The notes under the pieces were generated by a model, which made no database searches, was not told where the DNA came from, and was given only the letters and a program-made list of their open reading frames with translations. A DNA stretch of 64,000 nucleotides from assembly GCF_900111455.1 (NCBI RefSeq), contig NZ_FOIE01000008.1:214223-278222 (forward strand), written 5' to 3'. The DNA is from Geodermatophilus poikilotrophus. GTDB lineage: Bacteria; Actinomycetota; Actinomycetes; Mycobacteriales; Geodermatophilaceae. The translations under genes and the position numbers were made by a program. This document shows, one piece after another, positions 29,076 to 36,379 of the stretch (position 1 is its first letter; every line of letters begins with the position of its first letter).

Positions 29076-29948
29076 GTGGCCACCCCCGCCCAGTGGCTGG
29101 CCGGCGCCCGCCCGCGCACGCTGCCCGCGGCCCTCGCCCCCGTGCTCGTGGGCACCGGCACCGCCGCGGCCCTCGACGGCTTCCGGCCGCTGACCGCGCT
29201 GCTGGCCCTGCTGGTCGCCCTCGCGCTGCAGGTGGCGGTCAACTACGCCAACGACTACTCCGACGGGGTGCGCGGCAGCGACGCCGTCCGGGTGGGCCCG
29301 ATGCGGCTGGTCGGCTCGGGCGCGGCGACCCCGCGGCAGGTGCTGGGCGCAGCGCTGGCCTCCTTCGCGGTCGCAGCGGTGGCCGGGCTGGCCCTGGCGG
29401 CGCTGTCGAGCTGGTGGCTGGTCGGGGTCGGCGCGGCCTGCATCGCCGCCGCCTGGACCTACACCGGCGGCCCGCTCCCCTACGGCTACCTGGCGTTGGG
29501 CGAGGTGTTCGTCTTCGTCTTCTTCGGCCTGGTCGCCGTCGTGGGGACGACGTTCGTGCAGACCGGCTCGGTCGACGGGCTGGCCGTCGCGGCCGCGGTG
29601 CCGATCGGCCTGCTGTCGGTGGCGCTGCTGGTGGTGAACAACCTGCGCGACATCGAGGGCGACGCCGCCGTCGGCAAGCGCACGCTGGCCGTGCTGCTCG
29701 GCGACCGCGGCACCCGGATCGCGTTCGCGGCGCTGCCGGCGGTGGCGTTCGCGGTGGTCGTCGCGATCGGCGTGGCGCGGCCCTGGGCCCTGCTGGCGCT
29801 GCTCGCCGTCCCGCTGGCCGTGCCGCCCGTGCGCACCGTGCTCTCCGGCGGGCGCGGCCCCGCGTTGATCGCGGCGCTGCAGGGCACCGGTCTGCTCACC
29901 CTGGTGACCGGGGTGCTGCTGGGCGCCGGGCTGGCCCTCAGCGGCTGA
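29076..29948 (+). CDS. menA: 1,4-Dihydroxy-2-naphthoate polyprenyltransferase
   Basis: A 290-residue UbiA-family membrane enzyme with about nine helices. The two Asp-rich motifs are NYANDYSDGVRG near residue 60 and NNLRDIEGD near residue 190. It joins the long prenyl tail to DHNA, giving demethylmenaquinone for MenG. The GTG at 29076 has GAGAGG upstream and follows the menE stop almost directly, so the two form an operon. Confidence 0.95.
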   Translation: MATPAQWLAGARPRTLPAALAPVLVGTGTAAALDGFRPLTALLALLVALALQVAVNYANDYSDGVRGSDAVRVGPMRLVGSGAATPRQVLGAALASFAVAAVAGLALAALSSWWLVGVGAACIAAAWTYTGGPLPYGYLALGEVFVFVFFGLVAVVGTTFVQTGSVDGLAVAAAVPIGLLSVALLVVNNLRDIEGDAAVGKRTLAVLLGDRGTRIAFAALPAVAFAVVVAIGVARPWALLALLAVPLAVPPVRTVLSGGRGPALIAALQGTGLLTLVTGVLLGAGLALSG

Positions 29949-30018
29949 AGGAGGACCCCGTCCTCCTCACCGCTCGCAAGCTCGCGGCGAGCCTCTGGAC
30001 GGGGCCAGCGGGGTCCTT
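29948..30018. repeat. Palindromic repeat, family A, copy 3
   Basis: The arms CCCCGTCC (29956-29963) and GGACGGGG (29997-30004) enclose a diverged core with an inner GCTCGC/GCGAGC hairpin. It fills the gap between the convergent menA and DUF4229 stop codons. Confidence 0.7.
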
Positions 30019-30332
30019 CACCCGTCGCCGGTGAGTCGGGCCTCGCGCGCGGCCTTCGCCTGCTGACGGGCGACGCTGCGCGCGGCCAGGGCCTCGGTGA
30101 GCCGCTCGCGCGAGGAGCGCAGCAGCAGGTACGAGACCGGCATCGACAGCAGCAGCCCGAACAGCGCGCCGGACCAGAAGTCCAGGCCCAGCACCCACAG
30201 CAGCAGGACCAGCGCGGCGGCGATGGCCAGCCGGCCGACCGTGTACACCGCCAGCCAGGGCGCGATCCTGGGCGGCGCCGCCGGCCCTCCGGTCGGCGCG
30301 CCCGGCACCGCCGGCTCAGCCCTCTCCGCCAT
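30018..30332 (-). CDS. DUF4229 membrane protein
   Basis: A 104-residue protein with two hydrophobic helices (about residues 28-47 and 50-71) after a Pro/Ala-rich N-terminus, and a basic C-terminal tail with a short predicted amphipathic stretch. It matches the actinobacterial DUF4229 family, which is often found near menA and ccs genes. No function is known to me. Its start overlaps the end of the Lrp-type gene by 17 bases, so it is likely in that operon. Confidence 0.8.
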   Translation of the reverse strand: MAERAEPAVPGAPTGGPAAPPRIAPWLAVYTVGRLAIAAALVLLLWVLGLDFWSGALFGLLLSMPVSYLLLRSSRERLTEALAARSVARQQAKAAREARLTGDG

Positions 30333-30819
30333 GGCGACCCTCCCACTTGGTGCTGAGCACGACCGTCGTCCGCGTGCGGGCGACGCCTCTGACCCGGTTC
30401 AACGCGCTGATGGTGGTCTCCAGTGCCGCGATGTCGGTCACCCGGACCTTGAGCACGTAGCCCTCGCTGCCGGCGACCCGCCAGCAGTCCTCGACCTCGG
30501 GCATCGCGGCCAGCGCCTCCTCGATGCCGGTCTCGTCGACCGAGTCGCTCTCGATGACGCCCACCAGCGCGGTGACGCCCAGGCCCACCGCCGCCGGGTC
30601 CACGACCGCCCGGTAGCCGGTGACGACCCCGGCCGCCTCCAGCTTGCCGACCCGCTCGTGCACCGCCGGGGAGGAGAGACCGACCCGCCGCGCGAGCTCG
30701 GCGTAGCTCGCCCGGCCGTTGGCGCGCAGCAGGTCGATCAGCTGCTGGTCGACGGCGTCGATGGCGTGTCCCTCCCGCAGGTGCCGCGCTGGGTGTGCGG
30801 TCGAGTATCGCCCGCGCAC
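30316..30819 (-). CDS. Lrp/AsnC-family transcriptional regulator
   Basis: An N-terminal helix-turn-helix (DAVDQQLIDLLRANGRASYAE, then VGLSSPAVHERVGKLE) followed by an RAM ligand domain (ALVGVIESD, GSEGYVLKVRV). It probably senses an amino acid. The start is unclear. The GTG at 30819 is the only usual codon and gives 167 residues, 19 more than the family normally has. Homology begins at an ATC (30762) placed seven bases after a perfect GGGAGGG ribosome site. A rare ATC start is therefore possible and would give 148 residues. Confidence 0.85.
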   Translation of the reverse strand: MRGRYSTAHPARHLREGHAIDAVDQQLIDLLRANGRASYAELARRVGLSSPAVHERVGKLEAAGVVTGYRAVVDPAAVGLGVTALVGVIESDSVDETGIEEALAAMPEVEDCWRVAGSEGYVLKVRVTDIAALETTISALNRVRGVARTRTTVVLSTKWEGRHGGEG

Positions 30820-30866
30820 GTACTGTGGAGAGCAGTCGGGCTCGATCGGCGAGGGGGTGGGCCGCC

Positions 30867-31073
30867 ATGGCCTTCGTGGTGGTGCTGGTGGTGGCGATCG
30901 CCGTGGTGGTGCTGGTGCTGCGCGCGGCGGAGAAGGGCGGTCCCGGCGGGGTCCGCGCCCCGAAGCCGCCCCGGCCGCAGCGCGCCGCCCGCCCGGTGGC
31001 ACCGGACGACGACCCGGAGTTCCTGCGCGAGCTGGAGCGCCGCACCCGGCGCGACGACGGCTCCCCCGCCTGA
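30867..31073 (+). CDS. Small single-pass membrane protein
   Basis: A 68-residue protein. The first 19 residues are an uninterrupted hydrophobic Val/Ile/Leu segment that acts as an anchor or uncleaved signal. A basic, Pro-rich linker and an acidic/basic C-terminus (DDDPEFLRELERRTRR) follow and would face the cytoplasm. The ATG at 30867 follows GAGGGGG. It is divergent from the Lrp-type gene and convergent with the next small gene. Not recognised as a named family. Confidence 0.7.
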   Translation: MAFVVVLVVAIAVVVLVLRAAEKGGPGGVRAPKPPRPQRAARPVAPDDDPEFLRELERRTRRDDGSPA

Positions 31074-31101
31074 GCGCCTCGGTCACCCAGGTCCCGAGCG
31101 C

Positions 31102-31204
31102 GGTCCCGCCCTGAGCCTGCGAAGGGTGGGGAGGACGGCGGCCCCGTCCCGGGTCCCGCCCTGAGCCTGCGAAGGGTGGGGAGGACGGGGTCCTTACTTC
31201 AGGC
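31102..31204. repeat. Palindromic repeat, family A, copy 4 (tandem doublet)
   Basis: The 37 bases at 31102-31138 recur identically at 31152-31188, an offset of 50. The second unit is complete, with arms CCCCGTCC (31142-31149) and GGACGGGG (31193-31200). It separates two convergent small genes and shows recent duplication of the element. Confidence 0.85.
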
Positions 31205-31468
31205 GGCGCGGAAGAGGCGCCGCCACCCGCGGCGCTTCTCCGGCTGCTCGGCGTCCGGCACGGCCTGAGGGGCCCGGTCGGAGATCCCCCCGGGCCAGCC
31301 CAGGCCCTCGTGCGTCGTCGATGTCCCCGGCCAGCCGAGACCGCTCTCGGTGCCCTCGGCCCGCGCGTGGCCGTGCCGTCCGGCAGGGGCACCCGCCGGA
31401 CGCTGCGCGAGCGCGGCGGCGACGACGGGATCCACCGCCGCCCCTTCCGAAGCAGAGTGCCTACCCAC
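31199..31468 (-). CDS. Small protein with GLGWPG motifs and basic C-terminus
   Basis: An 89-residue protein starting at a GTG (31468) with AGGGGAG six bases upstream. It opens with the GRHSA sequence common in actinobacterial envelope proteins, is Ala/Gly-rich, has two GLGWPG motifs in the middle, and ends in a strongly basic, aromatic segment (KRRGWRRLFRAA) that may bind membrane or nucleic acid. No signal peptide or full transmembrane helix. The function is unknown. Codon-position GC supports coding. Confidence 0.65.
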   Translation of the reverse strand: MGRHSASEGAAVDPVVAAALAQRPAGAPAGRHGHARAEGTESGLGWPGTSTTHEGLGWPGGISDRAPQAVPDAEQPEKRRGWRRLFRAA

Positions 31469-31634
31469 GGGGAGCTCCCCTCCGGCGCGACATGGGGGCA
31501 TGGAAGCACGGCCGCGTCCGGCGTGTCATGGACACGCCGCCCGTACGGGAGACCCGTGTCACCTCGTGTGGCGAACGGGACGGCCCGCGCGCAGGACCCC
31601 TTCCCCGGTGGACGAGGGGCCCGCGGTGGAGCGG

Positions 31635-31676
31635 TCAGCAGTCCCAGGCGGCGTACTGCGGGTCCCGCTCGGCCAT
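31635..31676 (-). CDS. Candidate 13-residue micro-ORF downstream of ccsB
   Basis: Right after the ccsB stop, GGGAGGCG is followed by an ATG and 13 codons (MAERDPQYAAWDC) with a TGA. Ribosome-site spacing is short. The peptide ends in Trp-Asp-Cys. This may be chance; it is listed because of its position and because nothing else occupies the 216-base gap. Confidence 0.25.
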   Translation of the reverse strand: MAERDPQYAAWDC

Positions 31677-31684
31677 CGCCTCCC

Positions 31685-32614
31685 TCAGTCCAGCCCGCCG
31701 TAGCTGTGCAGGCCGGTCGAGACCATGTTGACGTAGAGCAGGTTGAACAGGACCACGGCGAAACCGACGACGTTGACCCACGCCGCCGGGCGCCCCCGCC
31801 AGCCGACCGTCGTCCGCGCGTGCAGGTAACCGGCGTAGACCACCCAGGAGATGAACATCCAGGTCTCCTTGGGGTCCCAGCCCCAGAAGCGGCCCCAGGC
31901 GCTCTCCGCCCAGATGGCGCCGGCGATCATCGCGAACGTGTAGATGGGGAAGGCGAAGACGGCGGTGCGGTGGGCGACCCGGTCGAGTGTCGCGGCGCCC
32001 GGGAGCCGGGACAGGAACGAGCCGTCCGCACCGGCCTCCTGCCGGGACCGCAGCAGGTACAGCACGCTGGCGATGCCGCTGACGAAGAAGAGACCCGAGC
32101 CGAGGATCGCGCTGGACACGTGCACGGCCAGCCAGCTGGAGCGCAGCGCGGCGACCAGCGGCCCGGTCTCGGTGTAGAGGAACAACCCGATCGCGACGAG
32201 CGAGATCACCACCGGCGCCAGCACGAAGGCGCCGATGTCGCGGACGGCCGGGACCCGGGTCGCTAGCACCAGGTAGGCCACCACGCCGACGAGGACCACG
32301 GCGGTGGCGAACTCGTACATGTTGCCCCAGGGCAGCCGGTCAGCGGCCATCCCGCGGGTGATCAGCACGCCTGCGTGCGCGGCGGCGCCGAGGACGGTGA
32401 CCGCCAGCCCGGCGAGCCCCCAGCGGTCGCTGCGGAGCGGGGCGGCAGGCGCACCCGCGTCCGCCCCGCCGGACCCGGCGGGGACCAGCTCCCTGGCCGG
32501 CCGCCGGCCGAACGCCAGCTGCGCCGAGAACGCCACGACGGCAACCGAGTAGAGCGCGACGGCGATCGAGAACAGCCTGTCCGACAGCTCGGCCAGCGAC
32601 GGGTCAACGGTCAC
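31685..32614 (-). CDS. ccsB: Cytochrome c biogenesis protein CcsB (haem handling)
   Basis: A 309-residue membrane protein with about eight helices. FWGWDPKETWMF is the tryptophan-rich haem-handling motif, and the flanking His residues (HVSSAIL, GYLHARTTVGW) are typical axial ligands. With ResB it exports haem and attaches it to apocytochrome c in System II. The start overlaps the end of resB by 11 bases. It is the last gene of the ccd/res/ccs block. Confidence 0.94.
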   Translation of the reverse strand: MTVDPSLAELSDRLFSIAVALYSVAVVAFSAQLAFGRRPARELVPAGSGGADAGAPAAPLRSDRWGLAGLAVTVLGAAAHAGVLITRGMAADRLPWGNMYEFATAVVLVGVVAYLVLATRVPAVRDIGAFVLAPVVISLVAIGLFLYTETGPLVAALRSSWLAVHVSSAILGSGLFFVSGIASVLYLLRSRQEAGADGSFLSRLPGAATLDRVAHRTAVFAFPIYTFAMIAGAIWAESAWGRFWGWDPKETWMFISWVVYAGYLHARTTVGWRGRPAAWVNVVGFAVVLFNLLYVNMVSTGLHSYGGLD

Positions 32615-34280
32615 GCGGGGAGACCTCCGGTTCCGGTGCGGCCCCGCCGGACGGCGGGGCGGAGGGGGTCGGGGAACGCTCGTCGAGCGCGGCCCGCAGC
32701 TGCCCGGTCAGCTCGGCGAAGCGGGTGGCGCTCTCGCCGCCGCCCCGCGTCAGCGAGCCGACGGTCAGCACGGTACCGCCGCCGTCGGGAGCCGGGCCGA
32801 CGCGGGCGAAGAAGCGCTCACGGCGCAGGAACAGCAGGGCGAGCAACCCGACGAGCACGGCGATCGCGGCGGCGAGCACCCACACCTGGCCGGGGTCGTG
32901 GGAGAACTGCAGCGCGGCGAACTGCGAGACGCCGGTGAAGGTGACCGCCGTCCCGTCGGGGAGGGTGAGCGTCTCGCCGACCGCCAGGTTGGCCCGGCCG
33001 ACCTCGGCGAGCCGGCCGCGCTCGATCTGGCTGGCGTCGAGCGAGTAGACCGACTGCGGCAGGCCGGAGTCCAGGCCCAGGTAGCCCTGGTAGGCCAGGA
33101 CCGCCACCTGCGGGTTCAGCGGCCGGGGGTCGATCGAGGTCAGGACGCCGCCCTGCATCAGCCCGGTCGGGGCGAAGAAGCCCTCGAGGGCCAGCTGGTC
33201 CTCCACGCCGGCGCCGAGGTCGGGCAGCTTGAGCGCGCCCTCGCTGGACATCGTGGTCTGGTCCGAGGGCAGGAACGGCGCCGAGACGTCCGTGAACGCC
33301 GTCCCGTCGGGCAGGGTGACGGTGAACCGCGGGGCGTAGCCGTGGCCGGTGACGTACACCCGGTCGCCGTCGAGCCGGAGCGGGTCGTTGACGCCGATGG
33401 TGGCCGGCTCCCCCTCCTCGCCGGGGCCGCCGTAGCGGATGTCGGCGGTGTAGGAGGCCGCGGTCAGGTCCTCCTCGTACTCCGCGCGGAAGTCCTCCAG
33501 GTCGATGCAGAGCGGGCTGAGGTCACCGCTGTCGACCAGCGCACCGGAGGAGTGGGTGTCGTACTGCTGGAAGGAGTTGCAGAAGCCCTGGCCCTCGGTG
33601 ACCAGGATGCTGCCCTCGTACCCCCACAGCTTGCCGCCGGCCAGGCCGAGCAGCAGCGCCACCAGGGACAGGTGGAACAGCAGGTTGCCGCTCTCCTTCC
33701 AGAAGCCCTTCTCCGCGGAGAGCTCCGGGCCGGATGCCGCAGGACCCGGCGGAGTCGACGCGGCACCGTCCCGGCGGACGACGCGGAAGCGCCGCACCCG
33801 CAGCTCCTCCTCGACCACGTCGAGGACGGCCGGGCCGGGCAGCGCGGTGGCGAGCTCACCGGAGTCGGGCAGCCGCTGCAGCCGGCGCGGCGCCGGCGGC
33901 GGAGCGGCCCGCAGCGCGCGGACGTGCTCGGCCAGCCGGGGGACGACGCAGCCGATGAGCGAGACGAACAGCAGCAGGTAGACCGCGGCGAACCACGGCG
34001 AGCCGAAGACGTCGAAGGCGTAGAGCCGGTCGAGCACCGGCGCCAGCGTCGGGTGGTCGGCGAAGTACTGCCGGACGGCGTTCTGGTTCAGCGAGCGCTG
34101 CGGGAGCAGCGACCCCGGGATCGCCGCCAGCGCCAGCAGGAACAGCAGGACGATCGCCGTCCGCATCGCGGTCAGCCGGCGCCACCAGCGCAGCCACAGC
34201 CCCCAGGCGCGGGCGCCCAGGGAGGGCCGGGCGGGCGGCGGCGGTGCCGCGGCCGGCCGCGGCGGGGCGACGGTGCTCAC
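32604..34280 (-). CDS. resB: Cytochrome c biogenesis protein ResB/Ccs1
   Basis: A 558-residue partner of CcsB. Three N-terminal helices (about residues 35-60, 95-120 and 200-220) are followed by a large extracytoplasmic domain and a last helix near residue 475. RSLNQNAVRQYFADHP and FWKESGNLLFHLSLVALLLG are recognisable ResB segments. The GTG at 34280 overlaps the end of a 26-codon MIRU-like ORF, which supplies its ribosome site (GAGGAGG). Confidence 0.92.
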   Translation of the reverse strand: MSTVAPPRPAAAPPPPARPSLGARAWGLWLRWWRRLTAMRTAIVLLFLLALAAIPGSLLPQRSLNQNAVRQYFADHPTLAPVLDRLYAFDVFGSPWFAAVYLLLFVSLIGCVVPRLAEHVRALRAAPPPAPRRLQRLPDSGELATALPGPAVLDVVEEELRVRRFRVVRRDGAASTPPGPAASGPELSAEKGFWKESGNLLFHLSLVALLLGLAGGKLWGYEGSILVTEGQGFCNSFQQYDTHSSGALVDSGDLSPLCIDLEDFRAEYEEDLTAASYTADIRYGGPGEEGEPATIGVNDPLRLDGDRVYVTGHGYAPRFTVTLPDGTAFTDVSAPFLPSDQTTMSSEGALKLPDLGAGVEDQLALEGFFAPTGLMQGGVLTSIDPRPLNPQVAVLAYQGYLGLDSGLPQSVYSLDASQIERGRLAEVGRANLAVGETLTLPDGTAVTFTGVSQFAALQFSHDPGQVWVLAAAIAVLVGLLALLFLRRERFFARVGPAPDGGGTVLTVGSLTRGGGESATRFAELTGQLRAALDERSPTPSAPPSGGAAPEPEVSPRDR

Positions 34281-34357
34281 AACACCTCCTCGCTGGCGCT
34301 CGTCGGTGCTGTGAGCAGTGCTGCTCCGTTGATCGGTGACCTCGCGAGCTCGGTCAC
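34277..34357 (-). repeat. MIRU-like 26-codon element between ccdA and resB (copy 1)
   Basis: This 81-base element sits in a stop/start junction. Its GTG overlaps the ccdA TGA as GTGA and its own TGA overlaps the resB GTG as GTGA. It encodes a 26-residue peptide that begins VTELARSP and ends PTSASEEVL. The 5' end folds as GTGACC/GGTCAC, and the 3' end (ACGAGCGCCAGCGAGGAGG) gives resB its Shine-Dalgarno. Two relatives flank rex at 43.2 and 43.95 kb. Confidence 0.8.
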
Positions 34358-35172
34358 AGCACGCTCTCCGCGAAGCCGTTGGCGGCCAGCCAGCCCTGCA
34401 GCCAGCGCATCATCTCGGTCCAGGCGCCGGTGACCAGCAGCAGGCCGACGACGACGAGGACGGCGCCGCCGAACCGCGTGACCGCCTGCGCGTGCCGCCG
34501 CAGGAACGACGTCGCGCCCATCGCCCAGCGGGCGCCGAGGGCGACGAGCACGAACGGCACGCCCAGTCCCAGGCAGTAGGCCAGCCCGAGCAGCGCCCCG
34601 CGTCCGGCGGTGGCCTGCTGGAAGGCGAGGTTCTGCACCGCGGCGAGCGTGGGGCCCAGGCACGGCGTCCAGCCCAGCCCGAAGACGACGCCCAGCAGCG
34701 GCGCCCCCGCCAGCCCGGTCGCCGGGCGGAGGGCCATCCGCCTGGTGCGCTGCAGCAGCGGCAGCCAGCCGAGGAAGCCCAGCCCGACCAGGACGGTGAC
34801 GACGCCGAGCACCCGGGTGATCTCGTCGTTGTACTGCAGCAGCAGCCGGCCCAGGCCGCCGACCGCGGTGCTGATGGTGACGAAGACGGCGGTGAAGCCG
34901 AGCACGAACAGGACGGCGCCGAGGACCATCCGCCCGCGGGGTGACCGCTCGTCGGTGCGGACCACCGTCGCCGTGGAGCCGCCGGACGCGACCGCGGCGG
35001 GGGCCGTCGTCCGGGCACCGGAGCCGACCAGCCCGGTGACGTAGGACAGGTAGCCGGGCACCAGCGGCAGCACGCACGGCGAGGCGAAGCTGACCAGCCC
35101 GACCAGCGCCGCGACGGCAGCGGCCACGAGCAGCGGGCCGTCGGTCACGAGGCCGCCGAAGGTCTCCCCCAT
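34354..35172 (-). CDS. ccdA: Thiol-disulfide transporter CcdA
   Basis: A 272-residue, six-helix membrane protein. The redox cysteines are in FASPCVLPLVPGYLSY and GWTPCLGPTL. It carries reducing power across the membrane to the thioredoxin-like ResA so that haem-binding cysteines in cytochrome c stay reduced. The ATG at 35172 shares one base with the resA stop. A polar Ala/Thr/Arg loop separates helices 1 and 2. Confidence 0.93.
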   Translation of the reverse strand: MGETFGGLVTDGPLLVAAAVAALVGLVSFASPCVLPLVPGYLSYVTGLVGSGARTTAPAAVASGGSTATVVRTDERSPRGRMVLGAVLFVLGFTAVFVTISTAVGGLGRLLLQYNDEITRVLGVVTVLVGLGFLGWLPLLQRTRRMALRPATGLAGAPLLGVVFGLGWTPCLGPTLAAVQNLAFQQATAGRGALLGLAYCLGLGVPFVLVALGARWAMGATSFLRRHAQAVTRFGGAVLVVVGLLLVTGAWTEMMRWLQGWLAANGFAESVL

Positions 35173-35747
35173 CAGCCCTCCTCGGCCAGCAGCAGGTCGA
35201 GCACCGCCCGCAGGTCCTCCTGCGCGACCGCGCCGGTGTAGACCGCGGCCACCCGCCCCTGCGCGTCCAGCACGATGGTGGACGGGATGGCGTTGGCCGG
35301 GTAGTCCCGGAACGCCAGGGCCACCTCGCCCCGCGGGTCGTGGAGCGACGGGAACTCGATGCCGAAGCTGTCCTCGAACGCGCGGGCCAGCTGGTCGGTG
35401 TCCTTCACGTTGACGCCCAGGAACCGCACGCCCCGGTCGCGCACCTCGGCGTAGACCTCCTGGAACTCCGGCGACTCCACCCGGCAGGGGGCGCACCAGG
35501 AACCCCAGAAGTTGACGACCGCGATGCCGCCGTCGAGCTCGGTGGAGGCGAAGTCGTCGCCGTCGAGCAGGGTGCCGGAGAACTCCGGCGCGGCGGCGCG
35601 CTCGTCGGACGGGATGACCTCCCCGGCCGGGGTGCCCTGGACGAAGCGGAACTCCCCGCCGTTGTTGACGTCGACGGCGCCGTCGCCGGTGGCGCAGCCG
35701 GTGAGCAGCAGCGCAGCCACCAGCGCGCCGAGCAGACCTCGCCTCAT
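35172..35747 (-). CDS. resA: TlpA/ResA-type thioredoxin lipoprotein
   Basis: A 191-residue lipoprotein with lipobox LLTGC (Cys about 18) and a thioredoxin fold. The active site is GSWCAPCRVE, and the cis-Pro loop is AIPSTIVLD. It probably keeps apocytochrome c cysteines reduced, drawing electrons from CcdA. The ATG at 35747 overlaps the phosphatase stop as ATGA. Confidence 0.92.
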   Translation of the reverse strand: MRRGLLGALVAALLLTGCATGDGAVDVNNGGEFRFVQGTPAGEVIPSDERAAAPEFSGTLLDGDDFASTELDGGIAVVNFWGSWCAPCRVESPEFQEVYAEVRDRGVRFLGVNVKDTDQLARAFEDSFGIEFPSLHDPRGEVALAFRDYPANAIPSTIVLDAQGRVAAVYTGAVAQEDLRAVLDLLLAEEG

Positions 35748-36379
35748 GCGCCGGGGACCGCGTCCGGCGGGGTGGCGCCGGCGGGCTCGGCGTAGGAGAT
35801 CCCCACGACGTGGTCGCCGTCGTAGGTCACCGAGGTGACGCTGGCCAGCCCGCACTGCCGGCGGCGCGGGTCGTGCGTGTAGCGGCGTCCCTCCAGGTGC
35901 AGCCGCAGCGTCCAGATCGGCAGCTGGTGGCTGACGCAGACCGCCGCGGCACCGCGGGCGGCGTCCCGCGCGGACTCGACCGCGGCCAGCATCCGCGCGG
36001 CGATCTCGACGTAGGGCTCGCCCCACGACGGGCGGAACGGGTTGCGCAGCTTCCACCAGTGCTGGGGGGAGCGCAGGGCGCCGTCCCCCACGCCGACCCG
36101 CAGCCCCTCGAAGGCGTTGCCCGCCTCGATCAGCCGGTCGTCCACCCCGATCGGCAGGTCGAGCTTGCCGGCGATCGGCGCGGCGGTCTGCTGCGCGCGC
36201 TTCAGCGGGCTGCTGACCACGTGGGTGACGCCCTTGCCGGACAGCCACTCGGCGGCGGCCAGCGCCATCGCCTCGCCGGTCTCCGACAGCCGGTAGCCCG
36301 GCAGCCGGCCGTAGAGCACCTCCTCCGGGTTGAACACCTCGCCGTGGCGGAGCAGGTGGACCACGGTCTCCTCGGCCAT
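35744..36379 (-). CDS. Histidine phosphatase-family protein
   Basis: A 211-residue protein of the phosphoglycerate-mutase-like superfamily. LLRHGEVFNPEEVLYGRLPG carries the catalytic His, SSPLKRAQQTA the second Arg, and CVSHQLPIWTLR the second His. The Glu (LIEAGNAFEG) is also present. The mycobacterial counterpart lies in the same hemL-resA position. The substrate is unknown. The start shares one base with the hemL stop. Confidence 0.88.
   Translation of the reverse strand: MAEETVVHLLRHGEVFNPEEVLYGRLPGYRLSETGEAMALAAAEWLSGKGVTHVVSSPLKRAQQTAAPIAGKLDLPIGVDDRLIEAGNAFEGLRVGVGDGALRSPQHWWKLRNPFRPSWGEPYVEIAARMLAAVESARDAARGAAAVCVSHQLPIWTLRLHLEGRRYTHDPRRRQCGLASVTSVTYDGDHVVGISYAEPAGATPPDAVPGA

Noticed and set aside
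23027-29948. menF and menE as siderophore or nonribosomal peptide genes
   Set aside because: Both lie among menD, menC, menA and menG, and no peptide synthetase, carrier protein or isochorismatase is near.
31102-31204. Tandem repeat as a CRISPR array
   Set aside because: Only two units with a 13-base gap, no spacers of regular size and no cas genes; it is a duplicated family-A element.
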